DNA of 64,000 nucleotides. Origin: Variovorax sp. OV700 (GTDB lineage Bacteria > Pseudomonadota > Gammaproteobacteria > Burkholderiales > Burkholderiaceae_C). The notes beneath the pieces are model-generated. The model was not told the DNA's origin. It saw nothing but the letters and a program-made list of their open reading frames with translations, and did not search any database. The stretch spans positions 620,001 through 684,000 of the forward strand of contig NZ_FNDR01000001.1 of the NCBI RefSeq assembly GCF_900099805.1, read 5' to 3'. The position numbers were made by a program, and so were the translations under genes. Positions 28,186 through 37,453 of the stretch are shown in pieces; the stretch's first letter is position 1; each line of letters starts with the position of its first letter.

Positions 28186-29751
28186 TTAGGCGCGCTTCGG
28201 GGCGCCGTCGCCCAGCGAAACGTAGTCCAGACGGTAGACCAAGCCACGCGGGTTGACCTGGTAGCCTTCGACATAGCTGCGCTTGGCGCGAAGCAGATCG
28301 AAGTACACCGGAATGATGGAAGGCACTTCCTCCGTCATGAGTCTTTGCGCTTCGGCGTACAGCTCGGTGCGCTTCTTCGTGTCCGCCGTCGCGCGTGCGT
28401 CGGCCACCAGCTTGTCGAAGATCGCGTTGTTCCAGTGCGTCTCGTTCCAGGAAGCATTCGACGTGTACAACAGAGAGAAGATCGAATCGACGGTCGGCTG
28501 CATGTTGTAGAAGCCGACGTAGAAGTTGCCCTTCTTCCAGACCTGTTCCAGATAAGTGGCATGCGGCATCGTCTGCACATTGATGTTGAATCCAGCAGGC
28601 TTGGCCATTTCTCGAAGGGCAACGGCCATTTGCGTGCGGATCGACGGATTGTCGGAAGCGATCAGTGTGACGGTGAGGCCCTTGTCGTGGCCCGCTTCTG
28701 CCAGCAGCTTCTTCGCCTGCGCAATGTCCCGCTTGCGCTGCGGCAGTTCCCTGTAGAAGGGGTAGGAGGCACTAACGGGGTTGTCGTTCGCAACGGTGCC
28801 GTAGCCTTCGCCGACGAAATCCACCATCGCGGGGCGGTCGACGGTCAATGCAAGCGCCTGGCGGACCCGCACGTCGTTGAATGGCTTCTGGTTGCAGCCG
28901 AGATTGATGTTGCAGAACACGCCCGACGGCAGCTTCAGGGCGTTCACACCAGATGCAGCCTTTAAACGCGCGAACTCAGCGGGCTGCACCAGCGCCATCA
29001 GATCGGTATCGCCAGCGATCAGTGCGGAACCCTCGGCTGTCGCGTCTGGATATACCCGGACTTCAATGCGATCGAGGTAGGGGCGCGCCTTGTCGTAGTA
29101 AGCCTCGTTGCGCGCGACAACAACTATGCGCTCCGGCTCAAAGGTCACGAGCTTGAAGGGCCCGGTGCCGATGGCTTCGCGATTGAGTCTGCCCAAGCCT
29201 TTCTGCAGCACGGACGCCGGAACGATCTTGGCGCTCGGGAATGCCAGTGCGACGGGCAGATCCGCGTAGGGCGACGACAGGACGAACACCACGGTGCCCT
29301 TGTCAGGAGCGCTCACGCTCGCGATCGGGCCGATGTTCTGGCGACCCGGCGAGGCCGTCTTTGCGTCCAGGATGGCTTGGAAGCTTGCGACAACATCAGC
29401 AGACGTGCATGCCGAGCCGTCATGGAAAGCTAGTCCAGGGCGCAGCTTGAAGGTCCATTGGGTCAGATCGGGAGAACTGGTCCAGGACTGGGCGAGATCG
29501 GCCTCGGGGGCCATCGTCGGGCCAATCCGGGTGAGCCCTGAGTACAAGAGTTCGGCAACCAGGTACTCCGGCGTCACGCGCGCCACCAAGGGGTTCAGCT
29601 TGTTGACAGCCTGGTTGATGCTGACGCGCAGCGTGCCGCCGCGTTTTTGCGGGCCGGCAGCAAAGGCCGATGACATGGGAAGAGACAGCACAGCCAACGA
29701 GGCGGCGGCCCCGAAGAAATCGCGACGGTTCGCAGCAACAAGGGTGTTCAT
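28186..29751 (-). CDS. Dpp/Opp-type ABC transporter substrate-binding protein
   Basis: 521 residues from the ATG at 29751. The N-terminus has a twin-arginine-like signal (NRRDFFGAAASLAVLSLP) with cleavage near AFAAG. The mature protein is an SBP family 5 protein (GTLRVSINQAVNKLNPL, WTFKLRPGLAFHDGS, FKLVTFEP). First gene of the importer operon. Family members bind di- or oligopeptides, opines or glutathione; given the oxoprolinase downstream, a glutathione- or pyroglutamyl-like ligand is conceivable (inference). Confidence 0.92.
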   Translation of the reverse strand: MNTLVAANRRDFFGAAASLAVLSLPMSSAFAAGPQKRGGTLRVSINQAVNKLNPLVARVTPEYLVAELLYSGLTRIGPTMAPEADLAQSWTSSPDLTQWTFKLRPGLAFHDGSACTSADVVASFQAILDAKTASPGRQNIGPIASVSAPDKGTVVFVLSSPYADLPVALAFPSAKIVPASVLQKGLGRLNREAIGTGPFKLVTFEPERIVVVARNEAYYDKARPYLDRIEVRVYPDATAEGSALIAGDTDLMALVQPAEFARLKAASGVNALKLPSGVFCNINLGCNQKPFNDVRVRQALALTVDRPAMVDFVGEGYGTVANDNPVSASYPFYRELPQRKRDIAQAKKLLAEAGHDKGLTVTLIASDNPSIRTQMAVALREMAKPAGFNINVQTMPHATYLEQVWKKGNFYVGFYNMQPTVDSIFSLLYTSNASWNETHWNNAIFDKLVADARATADTKKRTELYAEAQRLMTEEVPSIIPVYFDLLRAKRSYVEGYQVNPRGLVYRLDYVSLGDGAPKRA

Positions 29752-30297
29752 GTGGAATCGCTCAGTGGGTAGTTGCCCTCGGGAAGCGGAGTGCAAATGC
29801 GCTGGCAAACGGAGGTATCCGTCTCGCCATATGTATTACTATAAAGTTTATTGTTTTCTGCAGTAGAGGGAAAACAGCGTCTTGACAGATTGACTTTTTT
29901 CACATAGGCAACGAGATGCACTCCCTTCTTGGACGGCGCACTGCAACCACGTGGGCGACTAGGCGATGGGCATTTCGGTCTGCCACGCACGGCTGCGTCT
30001 CCCTCCAGAACCCACACTGAGGGGTAGCGGCAGATCGCGTCGGTTCTTGACGAAGCGTGGCCACGCCACCACCCCACGGGGCACTAGGGTGTTGCTGCGA
30101 AGGGCCGCGAGATTGACGGGGTCAATCACCGCCTGCGCAATGTGTTCTACCTACTGCTCCGGAGTCGGCCGCCAAGCGGGACGCAACCAATACATTGAGC
30201 ATGACGTTCACGCTTTACGCGCGCTCACCGGCCCGCAACGAACCTTATTGAGTAGAAAAAGAAGTTGCCTCACTATCGCCAGTCGACGTCACAGCGC
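29752..30297. other. Intergenic region upstream of the ABC importer operon
   Basis: 546 bases between two minus-strand genes. It includes an AT-rich patch at about 29830-29900 that probably contains the importer promoter (minus-strand TATAGT-like sequence near 29840). Short open frames on both strands lack family resemblance. The part 30000-30290 may hold decayed coding sequence that I could not identify. Confidence 0.4.
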
Positions 30298-31227
30298 CTA
30301 GGACCAATGAGCAGCCTGGAGGACCTCAAGCAGTACGCGTCGCACTTCTGCGATGGCTGCATCGCGCAGTGCATCGGTTCGCCACCCGACTTCCACCGCG
30401 TAGCGCGGCATAGTCAACGGACAGGCAAACATCTGCAGTCCCGTTCGCGCCGCGATCGCCGAGGCGGCATGTTTGGGGATCGTCGCGATGGCGTCGCTGC
30501 CAAACAGAAGGTGAGGAAGCGCGGCGAAGTGCGTCGTCGAGGCGACCACGCGGCGCGGTCGCCCGATGGCCGCAAGCACCTCGTCCACCACGCCGATGAA
30601 GCCGCCGGAGGAAATGAGCAAGTGGTCTCTGCGGACGTACTCCGGCAAGGTCAGTCCTCGTGTGGACGGTGCATACGCAGGATCCATAAGGCACGCGTAG
30701 AGGCCCTGGCCAATCGCCTCGTGGCCAAGCAGACGCGAGGATAGGCCGCCCGACACCACGGCGACGTCGGCGAGCCGCGCTTGCAGCATGTTGCCCACCA
30801 CCAGGCTGTGCGTCTGGCGGAACGCCAACCGCAATCCGGGTGCCCGGGCCGCCACCGCATCGATGAACAGCCGTCCGAACGCAACCTCGAAGTCGTCTGA
30901 CAAGCCGACAACGATCGAGCGGCCGTGGAAGTCATTGCCACCGCTGCGGCTCATGGACAAGCTCTGGCGACACTTGTTGAGCCCCTCGCTGATCAGAGGT
31001 TTGAGCTCTTGCGCCCTTAGCGTCGGCACCAGCCCGCGGCCGGTGCGAGTAAAGAGTTGATCGCCATAGGTCTTGCGCAGCCGTGCAAGGGCCGCGCTCA
31101 CAGCCGATTGAGTCAGCCCCAATCTCACCCCCGCTCGCGTAGCGCCGCCCTCTTCGTACAGGGCTTCGAAGACCTTCAGAATGTTCAGATCAACAGCGCT
31201 GATATCAATCATGGTCATATCAATCAC
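30298..31227 (-). CDS. LysR-family regulator, NodD-like
   Basis: 309 residues. HTH at about residues 28-58 (ATRAGVRLGLTQSAVSAAL) followed by an effector domain of the NodD/NahR-like branch (SIVVGLSDDFEVAFGRLF, PEYVRRDHLLISSGG). It diverges from the nitrilase gene at 31300, so it probably controls the nitrilase-amidotransferase pair. Its beginning contains a duplicated start phrase (Met-Ile-Asp twice, five codons apart), so the second ATG at 31212 could be the true start. Confidence 0.88.
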   Translation of the reverse strand: MIDMTMIDISAVDLNILKVFEALYEEGGATRAGVRLGLTQSAVSAALARLRKTYGDQLFTRTGRGLVPTLRAQELKPLISEGLNKCRQSLSMSRSGGNDFHGRSIVVGLSDDFEVAFGRLFIDAVAARAPGLRLAFRQTHSLVVGNMLQARLADVAVVSGGLSSRLLGHEAIGQGLYACLMDPAYAPSTRGLTLPEYVRRDHLLISSGGFIGVVDEVLAAIGRPRRVVASTTHFAALPHLLFGSDAIATIPKHAASAIAARTGLQMFACPLTMPRYAVEVGWRTDALRDAAIAEVRRVLLEVLQAAHWS

Positions 31228-31249
31228 AAACAGAACGGTGTTGATTGAT
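31204..31249. promoter_or_regulatory. Three copies of ATCAATCA around the LysR start
   Basis: ATCAATCA occurs at 31204-31211 and 31219-31226, and inverted as TGATTGAT at 31242-31249. The first two overlap the duplicated LysR start codons. The cluster may be an operator shared by the divergent genes. Confidence 0.35.
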
Positions 31250-31299
31250 TTTGCCGTGGATTCAATACTCGCAATATTCCTTCACACCTTCGATCTCCC

Positions 31300-32220
31300 A
31301 TGGCCAAAACCAAAGTAGCCGCGCTTCAAGTCGGTGCTCTTCCCACTGGCAAAAAAGCGACCCTGGACCTCGTGCTGGGTTTCGAGGAAAAGATCATTGA
31401 ATCCGGCGCGTCCGTGGTGGTGATGCCAGAAGCACTGCTGGGGGGCTACCCGAAGGGCGAGATCTTCGGCACGCGCCTAGGCTATCGGCTTCCGGAGGGG
31501 CGTGAGGCCTATGGCCGCTACTACTCCAATGCCATCGACGTTCCCGGGCCGGAAACAGATGCGCTCGCGGATCTCTCGCGCCGGGCAAAGGCGAGTCTGG
31601 TGGTCGGCGTGATCGAGCGCGGCGGCAACACCCTCTATTGCTCCGCCCTGTTCTTCGAGCCTGAGAGCGGGCTGATGGCCAAGCATCGCAAGCTGATGCC
31701 GACCGGCACCGAACGCCTGATTTGGGGCCAAGGCGACGGCTCAACGCTTCCGATCGTTGATTCAGCCGCAGGTCGCCTGGGTGCAGCCATCTGTTGGGAG
31801 AACCACATGCCGCTGCTGCGGACAGCGATGTATGCGAAGGGGGTGCAGATCTGGTGTGCACCGACGGTGGACGAGCGCGATGTCTGGCAATGTTCCATGC
31901 GCCACATCGCGCACGAGGGACGCTCCTTCGTGATCAGTGCGTGTCAAGTGCAGCAGTCCCCGTCCCAGCTTGGAATCGAGGTGCCGAATTGGGAGCCATC
32001 CCGCCCCCTGATTCGCGGAGGCAGCCTGATCGTCGGACCGTACGGCGATGTGTTGGCTGGTCCCCTCTTCAACGAGGTCGGGCTGGTCGTGGCCGAGATC
32101 GATACCGAGGAACTAGTGCGCGCGCGCTACGACTTCGACGTGGTGGGGCACTACGCACGACCGGACGTTTTCACATTGAGCGTGGACACGAGGCAGAAGC
32201 GCCCAGTCGAATTCAACTGA
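31300..32220 (+). CDS. Nitrilase-superfamily carbon-nitrogen hydrolase
   Basis: 306 residues. The Glu-Lys-Cys triad is visible: Glu in [12 protein letters not shown], Lys in [12 protein letters not shown], and Cys in [14 protein letters not shown]. The last (C-W-E-N with the following PLLR) is typical of true nitrilases rather than amidases. It should convert a nitrile to an acid plus ammonia in the cytoplasm. A glutamine amidotransferase gene starts 11 bases downstream and a LysR gene diverges upstream. No obvious ribosome site precedes the ATG. Confidence 0.9.
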   Translation: MAKTKVAALQVGALPTGKKATLDLVLGFEEKIIESGASVVVMPEALLGGYPKGEIFGTRLGYRLPEGREAYGRYYSNAIDVPGPETDALADLSRRAKASLVVGVIERGGNTLYCSALFFEPESGLMAKHRKLMPTGTERLIWGQGDGSTLPIVDSAAGRLGAAICWENHMPLLRTAMYAKGVQIWCAPTVDERDVWQCSMRHIAHEGRSFVISACQVQQSPSQLGIEVPNWEPSRPLIRGGSLIVGPYGDVLAGPLFNEVGLVVAEIDTEELVRARYDFDVVGHYARPDVFTLSVDTRQKRPVEFN

Positions 32221-32230
32221 GCCTGCGGCA

Positions 32231-32971
32231 ATGAGCGCACAGTTGCCGATGTTGATCGTCCAGATGGGACGCCCGCCGCACGACGTGAGTGAAGTGCTAG
32301 GCGAACAACCGGACTGGTTTCTCGCCGCGCTCGCTCCCGCGAACCTCGACGTGCTGGTGGTGCGCCCGCACATGGGCGAGCCGTTGCCGCAACCGGGCAG
32401 CTTTGCTGGCGCGGTCGTTACTGGCTCATGGCACATGGTGACCGATCTCCATGACTGGAGTGAACGCACGGCCGAGTGGATCCGCCAGCTGGTTGCTGCG
32501 GATGTGCCACTGCTCGGCGTCTGCTACGGACATCAGCTCATGGCCCACGCCCTTGGCGGGCTTGTGGGCTACCACCCGCGAGGTCGGGAACTGGGCCTCC
32601 AGACCATCCGACTGTTGCAGGAGAGCATCAACGACCCCCTCCTGGCACACATCCCCGGCGAGTTTCCGGCGCTACTGACGCACGCACAGACGGTCCTGGT
32701 CAAACCACCCGGCGCTGTGGTCCTAGGTGCCTCGGACCATGACGAAAATCAGATTCTTCGCTACGGCCCGAATGCCTTTTCCATTCAGTTTCATCCGGAG
32801 TTCACGCCGGCGATCATGTCGGTGTGCATCCAGCGACGCAGAACCATCCTCGAACAAGAAGGCGCAGGCGTCGAACGGCTGCTCCTTAACCTTGCGCCTA
32901 CGCCCGATGCTCACGCGATTCTCATGAAGTTCGCCACCACAGCCGCACAGGTGTCGGCTGACTTTCGGTAA
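32231..32971 (+). CDS. Class-I glutamine amidotransferase-like protein
   Basis: 246 residues. The triad is present: Cys in GVCYGHQLMAHALGG near residue 98, and His-x-Glu in IQFHPEFTP near 194. This is the GuaA/PuuD-type amidotransferase domain without a synthetase domain. It could hydrolyse glutamine or a gamma-glutamyl compound. Next to a nitrilase, it may act on an amide or gamma-glutamyl intermediate from nitrile breakdown (inference). Confidence 0.85.
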   Translation: MSAQLPMLIVQMGRPPHDVSEVLGEQPDWFLAALAPANLDVLVVRPHMGEPLPQPGSFAGAVVTGSWHMVTDLHDWSERTAEWIRQLVAADVPLLGVCYGHQLMAHALGGLVGYHPRGRELGLQTIRLLQESINDPLLAHIPGEFPALLTHAQTVLVKPPGAVVLGASDHDENQILRYGPNAFSIQFHPEFTPAIMSVCIQRRRTILEQEGAGVERLLLNLAPTPDAHAILMKFATTAAQVSADFR

Positions 32972-33328
32972 CCGAGGCGAACTCCAGCGCGCGGGATCCA
33001 TCAGGTGCGCGATAGCCGTTGTGGACGTCCTTATCCTTATCGATGCAACAACGAATGCCTATGATCCAGCCCCCCTCTTTCATCGGAATCAGCTCTGAGC
33101 AATTGGAAATACACCCGTCGTAAGACTTCGGAGGGTGGTACCGGAGGGCAGTGCATCTGTATACGTGAAGTTGGAGTACTTCAATCCAACTAGTTCATAC
33201 GAAGATCGCATGGCGAAGACGATGGCCGCAACGGCGTCAACCTCTTGATCATCGGGCCGCTGGGCGGCGATCACACGTATCCTTGACGGACGGCAACTCA
33301 ACGTTTTAGGGCGCCACTAGGGCATGCG
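32972..33328. other. Non-coding or decayed stretch
   Basis: 357 bases with no convincing gene. A 70-codon minus-strand frame at 33089-33301 has plausible composition but no ribosome site and no recognised family. Confidence 0.4.
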
Positions 33329-33730
33329 TCACTTGGACTGCAGCTGTGCTCCGACGAACGCCAGCAGGTAGCGCTCGGGTCGATCAACGCAGAACCTTGT
33401 GATCATCTGCTCGATGAAGTCTGGCGGCACGCCCTCGGTGAACTTCATCGTCGCCGTCAGCCGCTGCAAGCAGATTTCCTGGACGTCTTCAGAGATCGTT
33501 GGCAAGGCGTGCCCGCAGTGCTTCGTGGCCTGGAAGGCGACCAGCAGAACGTGGATCGGCACCTCAAGCTGCAGCATGTCGACCCCGTAGCGAGGGAACA
33601 CGAGGATGGAGGCCAGCAGGTTCGGCTGCTGGACGTAGATTTCGTCAGCCAGCTCAACCTTCTGTTGCGCGCTCATGCGGTCGAGGTCGATGTTCGCCCG
33701 GACCATCACGGCCTGCGTGAGCAAGGTCAT
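33329..33730 (-). CDS. Conserved-looking hypothetical protein
   Basis: About 133 residues from the Met at 33730 (MTLLTQAVMVRANIDL); an upstream in-frame start at 33808 adds a low-complexity leader. The sequence is regular, soluble and helical with a well-formed hydrophobic pattern (LASILVFPRYGVDMLQLEVP), so it is probably a real protein. I recognise no function. It lies tail-away from an AraC remnant in a decayed patch between two catabolic clusters. Confidence 0.55.
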   Translation of the reverse strand: MTLLTQAVMVRANIDLDRMSAQQKVELADEIYVQQPNLLASILVFPRYGVDMLQLEVPIHVLLVAFQATKHCGHALPTISEDVQEICLQRLTATMKFTEGVPPDFIEQMITRFCVDRPERYLLAFVGAQLQSK

Positions 33731-33786
33731 CGAATGCAATCGCGCAGCCCCATACACAGCGGCGCCACCCACAGCCGGTGCGTTAG

Positions 33787-34215
33787 CCGTTGGCGGACGC
33801 TCTGGCATCGCTCCTGCTGAACCAGAATGCCCACAACCAGCAGTCGGCGCTCGACGCAGGTGCGACCTGCACGGCCTCGCCGCGGATTGTCAGGCAGGCC
33901 GAGGAGCTCATGCTGCGGCGGCTGTGAGCCCACGTTTCGGTGAACGACCTTTGCATCGAATGCGGCGTGTCTCGCCGCACGCTGTTCGCCGCCTTTCAGT
34001 CTTGCCACGGTGTAGGTCCGATGACGTGGCTGCGAGAACGGCGGTTGGAAGCGGCGCGGGGCGCGCTGTAAAAGCCGAGCCGCGGCGGAATTCGCGTGGC
34101 CGACATCGCTCTCGAGTACGGCTTCACCCATGTCGGCGACTTTGCCGGGGCGCATCGCCGGCAATTTGGCGAGGCGCCATCACAGACGTTGAGGCGCGGC
34201 TGGGCATACGCCTGA
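33787..34215 (+). pseudogene. AraC-family regulator remnant with two in-frame stops
   Basis: One frame reads as the end of a ligand-binding domain (ADALASLLLNQNAHN), a linker (PRIVRQAEELMLRRL) and both AraC helix-turn-helix units ([47 protein letters not shown]). It is interrupted by TGA at 33925-33927 and TAA at 34069-34071. The N-terminal half is missing and no start codon fits. It is a dead regulator gene. Confidence 0.8.
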
Positions 34216-34350
34216 GACTCCAGCCTGCCATAGCTTTTCGGCATCACGGCCCTGCGCGAATGGTATTTGCCGCGCGGATGACGCGAGCCTAACCTTCCGG
34301 TCATTCGAAACGGAGGTCCTACGTGACTGTTTTCAAGATCGAGAGATGCC

Positions 34351-34830
34351 ATGGCACTTGACATAGCCGGTGAGTACGTCGTTCCGGCCTCCCGGGCGAC
34401 CGTGTATTCCGCGATGAACGATCCCGCGATCCTGAAGCAGTGCATCCCAGGCTGCGAAGAGATCGAGGAGAGATCCGACGGCGAATTCGCCGCGATTGTG
34501 CGTTTCGAGTTCGGACCGCTGAAGGCGCGATTCAGGGGCAAGGTCCGCCTCTTCGATCGAGATCCGCCCAATGGCTATCGACTGGTCGGCGAGGGCGAGG
34601 GAGGCGTTGCAGGCTTTGCCAAGAGTTCAGCCGTCGTGGCCCTGGAAGACACCCCGACCGGGACAAAGTTGACCTACCAGCTCGAAGCGAATGTCGGCGG
34701 CAAGATCGCTCAGCTCGGGCAACGCTTGCTCATGTCGACGACTAAAAAGATGGCCGATCAGTTCTTCCAGAATCTGGTGGCGGCGTTGACTGAACCGGTT
34801 CGTACAGAGCTGGAAGCGAAGCCGCAATGA
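34351..34830 (+). CDS. CoxG-like SRPBCC protein of a molybdenum hydroxylase cluster
   Basis: 159 residues, SRPBCC/START-like fold. EYVVPASRATVYSAMNDP and LKQCIPGCEEIEE at the N-terminus are hallmarks of the carbon monoxide dehydrogenase subunit G family, and the amphipathic C-terminal helix is also typical. CoxG-like proteins accompany molybdenum hydroxylases and are thought to help recruit or mature them. The hydroxylase subunits are encoded 3-7 kb away on the other strand. It overlaps the SDR gene start by four bases (ATGA), so the two are coupled. Confidence 0.88.
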   Translation: MALDIAGEYVVPASRATVYSAMNDPAILKQCIPGCEEIEERSDGEFAAIVRFEFGPLKARFRGKVRLFDRDPPNGYRLVGEGEGGVAGFAKSSAVVALEDTPTGTKLTYQLEANVGGKIAQLGQRLLMSTTKKMADQFFQNLVAALTEPVRTELEAKPQ

Positions 34831-35606
34831 AATCCGAAGAGCCACTGATTCCCCAGCTTCCTTCGTTCGATTTGCACGGCAAACGCGCGCTTGTCACGGG
34901 CGCCGGGCGTGGAATCGGATTCGCGGCCGCTTTCACGTTGGCCGCGGCCGGCGCCCACGTGGTGCTGGCAGCGCGGACCCGCGCTGAGATCGAAGCCGCC
35001 GCATTGAGGATCCGGGAGCTCGGCCACCGAGCGGACACGCTCACAGTGGATGTCGCCGATCTGGAGGTCATGGCCAAGGCAATGTCGGAAGCCGAGCCGT
35101 TCAACATCTTGGTGAACAACGCCGGGACCAATCGGCCGGCGGCTGTGCTCGATGTCGAGCCGGCTGACTTCGACACGGTCTTCAACCTGAACGTCCGCGC
35201 GGCCTTCTTCGTGGCCCAGGCGTTCGCCAAAAGGCTGGTCAACCTGGGTCGACCGGGTTCCATCATCAACATGTCGTCGCAGATGGGACATGTCGGGGCC
35301 GCAAGGCGTGCGGTGTATTGCGCGTCCAAGCACGCGGTCGAAGGATTCACTAAAGCGATGGCGATCGAACTTGGACCTCACGGCATACGCGTCAACTCCC
35401 TCGCCGCCACCTTCATCGAAACTCCGATGACCCGACCGTTCCTGGCCAATGAGGACTTCAAGTCCGAAGTGCTGCAGAAGATCAAGCTAGGAAGGCTCGG
35501 ACAGGTGACTGATCTGACGGGCGGGATACTGTTCCTCGCTTCAGACGCATCCAGCCTGATGACGGGAAGTTCACTCGTCATCGATGGCGGCTGGACCGCG
35601 GATTAA
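34827..35606 (+). CDS. Short-chain dehydrogenase/reductase (SDR)
   Basis: 259 residues, classical SDR. Cofactor motif TGAGRGIG near residue 25, NNAG, catalytic Ser in NMSSQMG, and YCASK with the active Tyr and Lys. The C-terminal DGGWTAD end is typical of FabG-like enzymes. It probably oxidises or reduces a hydroxy/keto intermediate of the pathway that also uses the molybdenum hydroxylase. Start overlaps the coxG-like gene. Confidence 0.9.
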   Translation: MKSEEPLIPQLPSFDLHGKRALVTGAGRGIGFAAAFTLAAAGAHVVLAARTRAEIEAAALRIRELGHRADTLTVDVADLEVMAKAMSEAEPFNILVNNAGTNRPAAVLDVEPADFDTVFNLNVRAAFFVAQAFAKRLVNLGRPGSIINMSSQMGHVGAARRAVYCASKHAVEGFTKAMAIELGPHGIRVNSLAATFIETPMTRPFLANEDFKSEVLQKIKLGRLGQVTDLTGGILFLASDASSLMTGSSLVIDGGWTAD

Positions 35607-35744
35607 AGTTTTCGGGTTGCAGCACAGCGGCGCCCATCGCCTATGTCCGAAGGCGCCGAACCAAGCATGCAAAGCGGTACACGCATTGTCGAGTATTCTG
35701 CGGCTGGCAAAGTCCTCGCATCGCCTACCCGCTCCCAACTCGAC

Positions 35745-36665
35745 ATGAATCTGCGGCAGCTCCAATACTTCCTCCAAATCGCGGAGTTGCGCAGCTTCAC
35801 ACGCGCCTCGCAGGTGCTGCACATCGCGCAGCCGGCGCTGTCGCGCCAAATTCGTGGCCTGGAGGAGGACATCGGCGCGCCCCTCTTCAACCGGACGACC
35901 CATGGGATCACGCTGACCGAGCAAGGCCGGGCGCTGGTGGACCGCGGAAGTGCGCTGCTGCAACAGTTCAAGCGCCTGCGCGACGAGGTGGCAACCCCAG
36001 GGATACCGCAGGGCGATCTGGCGGTAGGGATGCCTCCGGCGCTGCGCGAAATGCTGACGCGCCCCCTGCTGGCGGCCTACTGCCGCGCGCACCCGAACGT
36101 CAACCTGCACATCCACGAAGGAATCAGCATCGACCTCGCCAGCCTCGTGCAGCGAAACAGGCTGGATTGTGCTGTTCTCGTCGATCTCGGCGACCTGCCA
36201 GGCTTCGCGAAGATTCCACTTGCAAGGGAACAGTTGTTCCTTGTCGGCCCACGCGGGGAGAAGCTGGATGTTCGCAAGGCGGTTCCGTTGAAGATGGCTG
36301 CGGGCAAGCCGCTGATCCTCACGAACCGGTTGAACAATTTCCGACTCGCGATCGAGGATGCACTGGCGAAGCAGGATCTGCCTCCGACCATCGTGTGCGA
36401 CAGCAATTCCACCAGCATGATTGTGGACCTCGTGACGGATGGTCTCGGCTTCAGCATCCTACCTTCCTCCGCCATCGATGCCGCACTGCGTGCGCGCAAG
36501 CTTTCAGCGGCGCCGATCGAGGAACTGTCCATCAATTGGGCCGTCGTTTATCCCTTGAATGCCGACCTGACAGCGGCCGGTTCCGCCTTCACGAATCTGC
36601 TGTACGAACTCGCGAAGGAACGGATCGCGAGCGGCGCGTGGCCCAGCGCCGAACTCCTGCGTTAG
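35745..36665 (+). CDS. LysR-family regulator, CatR/CbbR-like
   Basis: 306 residues from the ATG at 35745 (MNLRQLQYFLQIAELRSF). An open extension to 35643 is rejected because LysR proteins begin at this motif. HTH region TRASQVLHIAQPALSRQIRGL, then a substrate-binding domain. It follows the SDR gene by 138 bases. It may regulate the coxG-SDR genes, the hydroxylase operon, or both. Confidence 0.88.
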   Translation: MNLRQLQYFLQIAELRSFTRASQVLHIAQPALSRQIRGLEEDIGAPLFNRTTHGITLTEQGRALVDRGSALLQQFKRLRDEVATPGIPQGDLAVGMPPALREMLTRPLLAAYCRAHPNVNLHIHEGISIDLASLVQRNRLDCAVLVDLGDLPGFAKIPLAREQLFLVGPRGEKLDVRKAVPLKMAAGKPLILTNRLNNFRLAIEDALAKQDLPPTIVCDSNSTSMIVDLVTDGLGFSILPSSAIDAALRARKLSAAPIEELSINWAVVYPLNADLTAAGSAFTNLLYELAKERIASGAWPSAELLR

Positions 36666-36880
36666 GGCAGCAGCTCTCCATCGGTTGGGGGGCAGTGAGG
36701 ACGAATTGGTGTCCTGCAGAGACAGACAGCGATCTCCGGATTCCCAGAGGGAGAAGCGCTTTGCCTAGACGTCCTGGATCTTGGCCAGCTTACCGACCTA
36801 GGTTCGCCTAGCAGCGTCCGTCCTCGAAGGCAAAATGCGCGACCAGCGTGCGGGCGCGAATCGCATCGAAAGGATCGCGT
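36666..36880. other. Intergenic, nothing recognised
   Basis: About 215 bases at the convergent end of the LysR gene and the small minus-strand gene. No feature could be supported. Confidence 0.4.
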
Positions 36881-37093
36881 TCAATGGAGCGTCAGCGGGC
36901 GAACGACGGGAGGCGAGAACTCGCAACCCACCATTGCCCGAGCAAAGAAGTAGTCATTCCGTGCGGACTCGCTGGCACGGTCCAGATCGAGGCGACCGTT
37001 CTGGTCGCAGGGGAAAGCGAAGTCTCGGCCGGATTTGATTAGGGACTCGAAGCGCACTTCATACTCGCTTCGCTCTTGTGTCATCTGCAACAT
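36881..37093 (-). CDS. Small conserved-looking hypothetical protein
   Basis: 70 residues with a good AAGGAGG site five to six bases before the ATG at 37093. The core (YEVRFESLIKSGRDFAFPC, RASESARNDYFFARAMVG) resembles a small uncharacterised protein I have seen in other Burkholderiales genomes. No domain of known function is recognised. It is the last gene of the minus-strand group that contains the YciI-like and hydroxylase genes, 18 bases after the YciI-like stop. Confidence 0.65.
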   Translation of the reverse strand: MLQMTQERSEYEVRFESLIKSGRDFAFPCDQNGRLDLDRASESARNDYFFARAMVGCEFSPPVVRPLTLH

Positions 37094-37111
37094 ATCGGCC
37101 TCCTTGGTCGC

Positions 37112-37438
37112 CTACTGTTGTCGGTTTGCCTGGAGCCCACGGTTATCCGTCTTTTTGATGAAGCCTTCCACGGACACAGACTCCCAGACACCTGCCCTGT
37201 GATACGGGTCGGCTTCGATGAAGGCCCTGGCGGCGCCCATGTCGGCCGCCTCGACCAGGTACGCACTGCCTGTCACTGTCACAGCGTCCTGGGCGACCAG
37301 AGGACCGGAAATGAGAATCTCGGCGGCCTTCCCGGTCTCGGCAAGGTAGCCCTGGTGCGCCTGGAAGTTTCGCCTGCGCAGCTCAGGCCCTCCAGGCTGG
37401 TCGATGCAGCGAATCAGGAAATGCATACCCATCCTCAT
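37112..37438 (-). CDS. YciI-like protein
   Basis: About 108 residues from the ATG at 37438 (GAAGG six bases upstream); a GTG at 37453 and later ATGs are alternatives. MHFLIRCIDQPGG, HQGYLAETGKAAEILISGP and FIEADPYHRAGVWESVSVEGF match the YciI dimeric ferredoxin-like fold, with a conserved His (in FQAHQGYL) and Asp (in EADP) at the proposed active site. YciI-like proteins accompany catabolic enzymes and may act as small lyases or dehalogenase-like hydrolases. It directly follows the hydroxylase large-subunit gene. Confidence 0.82.
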   Translation of the reverse strand: MRMGMHFLIRCIDQPGGPELRRRNFQAHQGYLAETGKAAEILISGPLVAQDAVTVTGSAYLVEAADMGAARAFIEADPYHRAGVWESVSVEGFIKKTDNRGLQANRQQ

Positions 37439-37453
37439 GTATTGCCTTCGCAC

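Noticed and set aside
33089-33301. 70-codon minus-strand frame
   Set aside because: No ribosome site, no recognised family, in a decayed region.
35643-35744. Upstream extension of the LysR gene
   Set aside because: LysR proteins begin at the MNLRQLQYF motif; the extension has no matching sequence.
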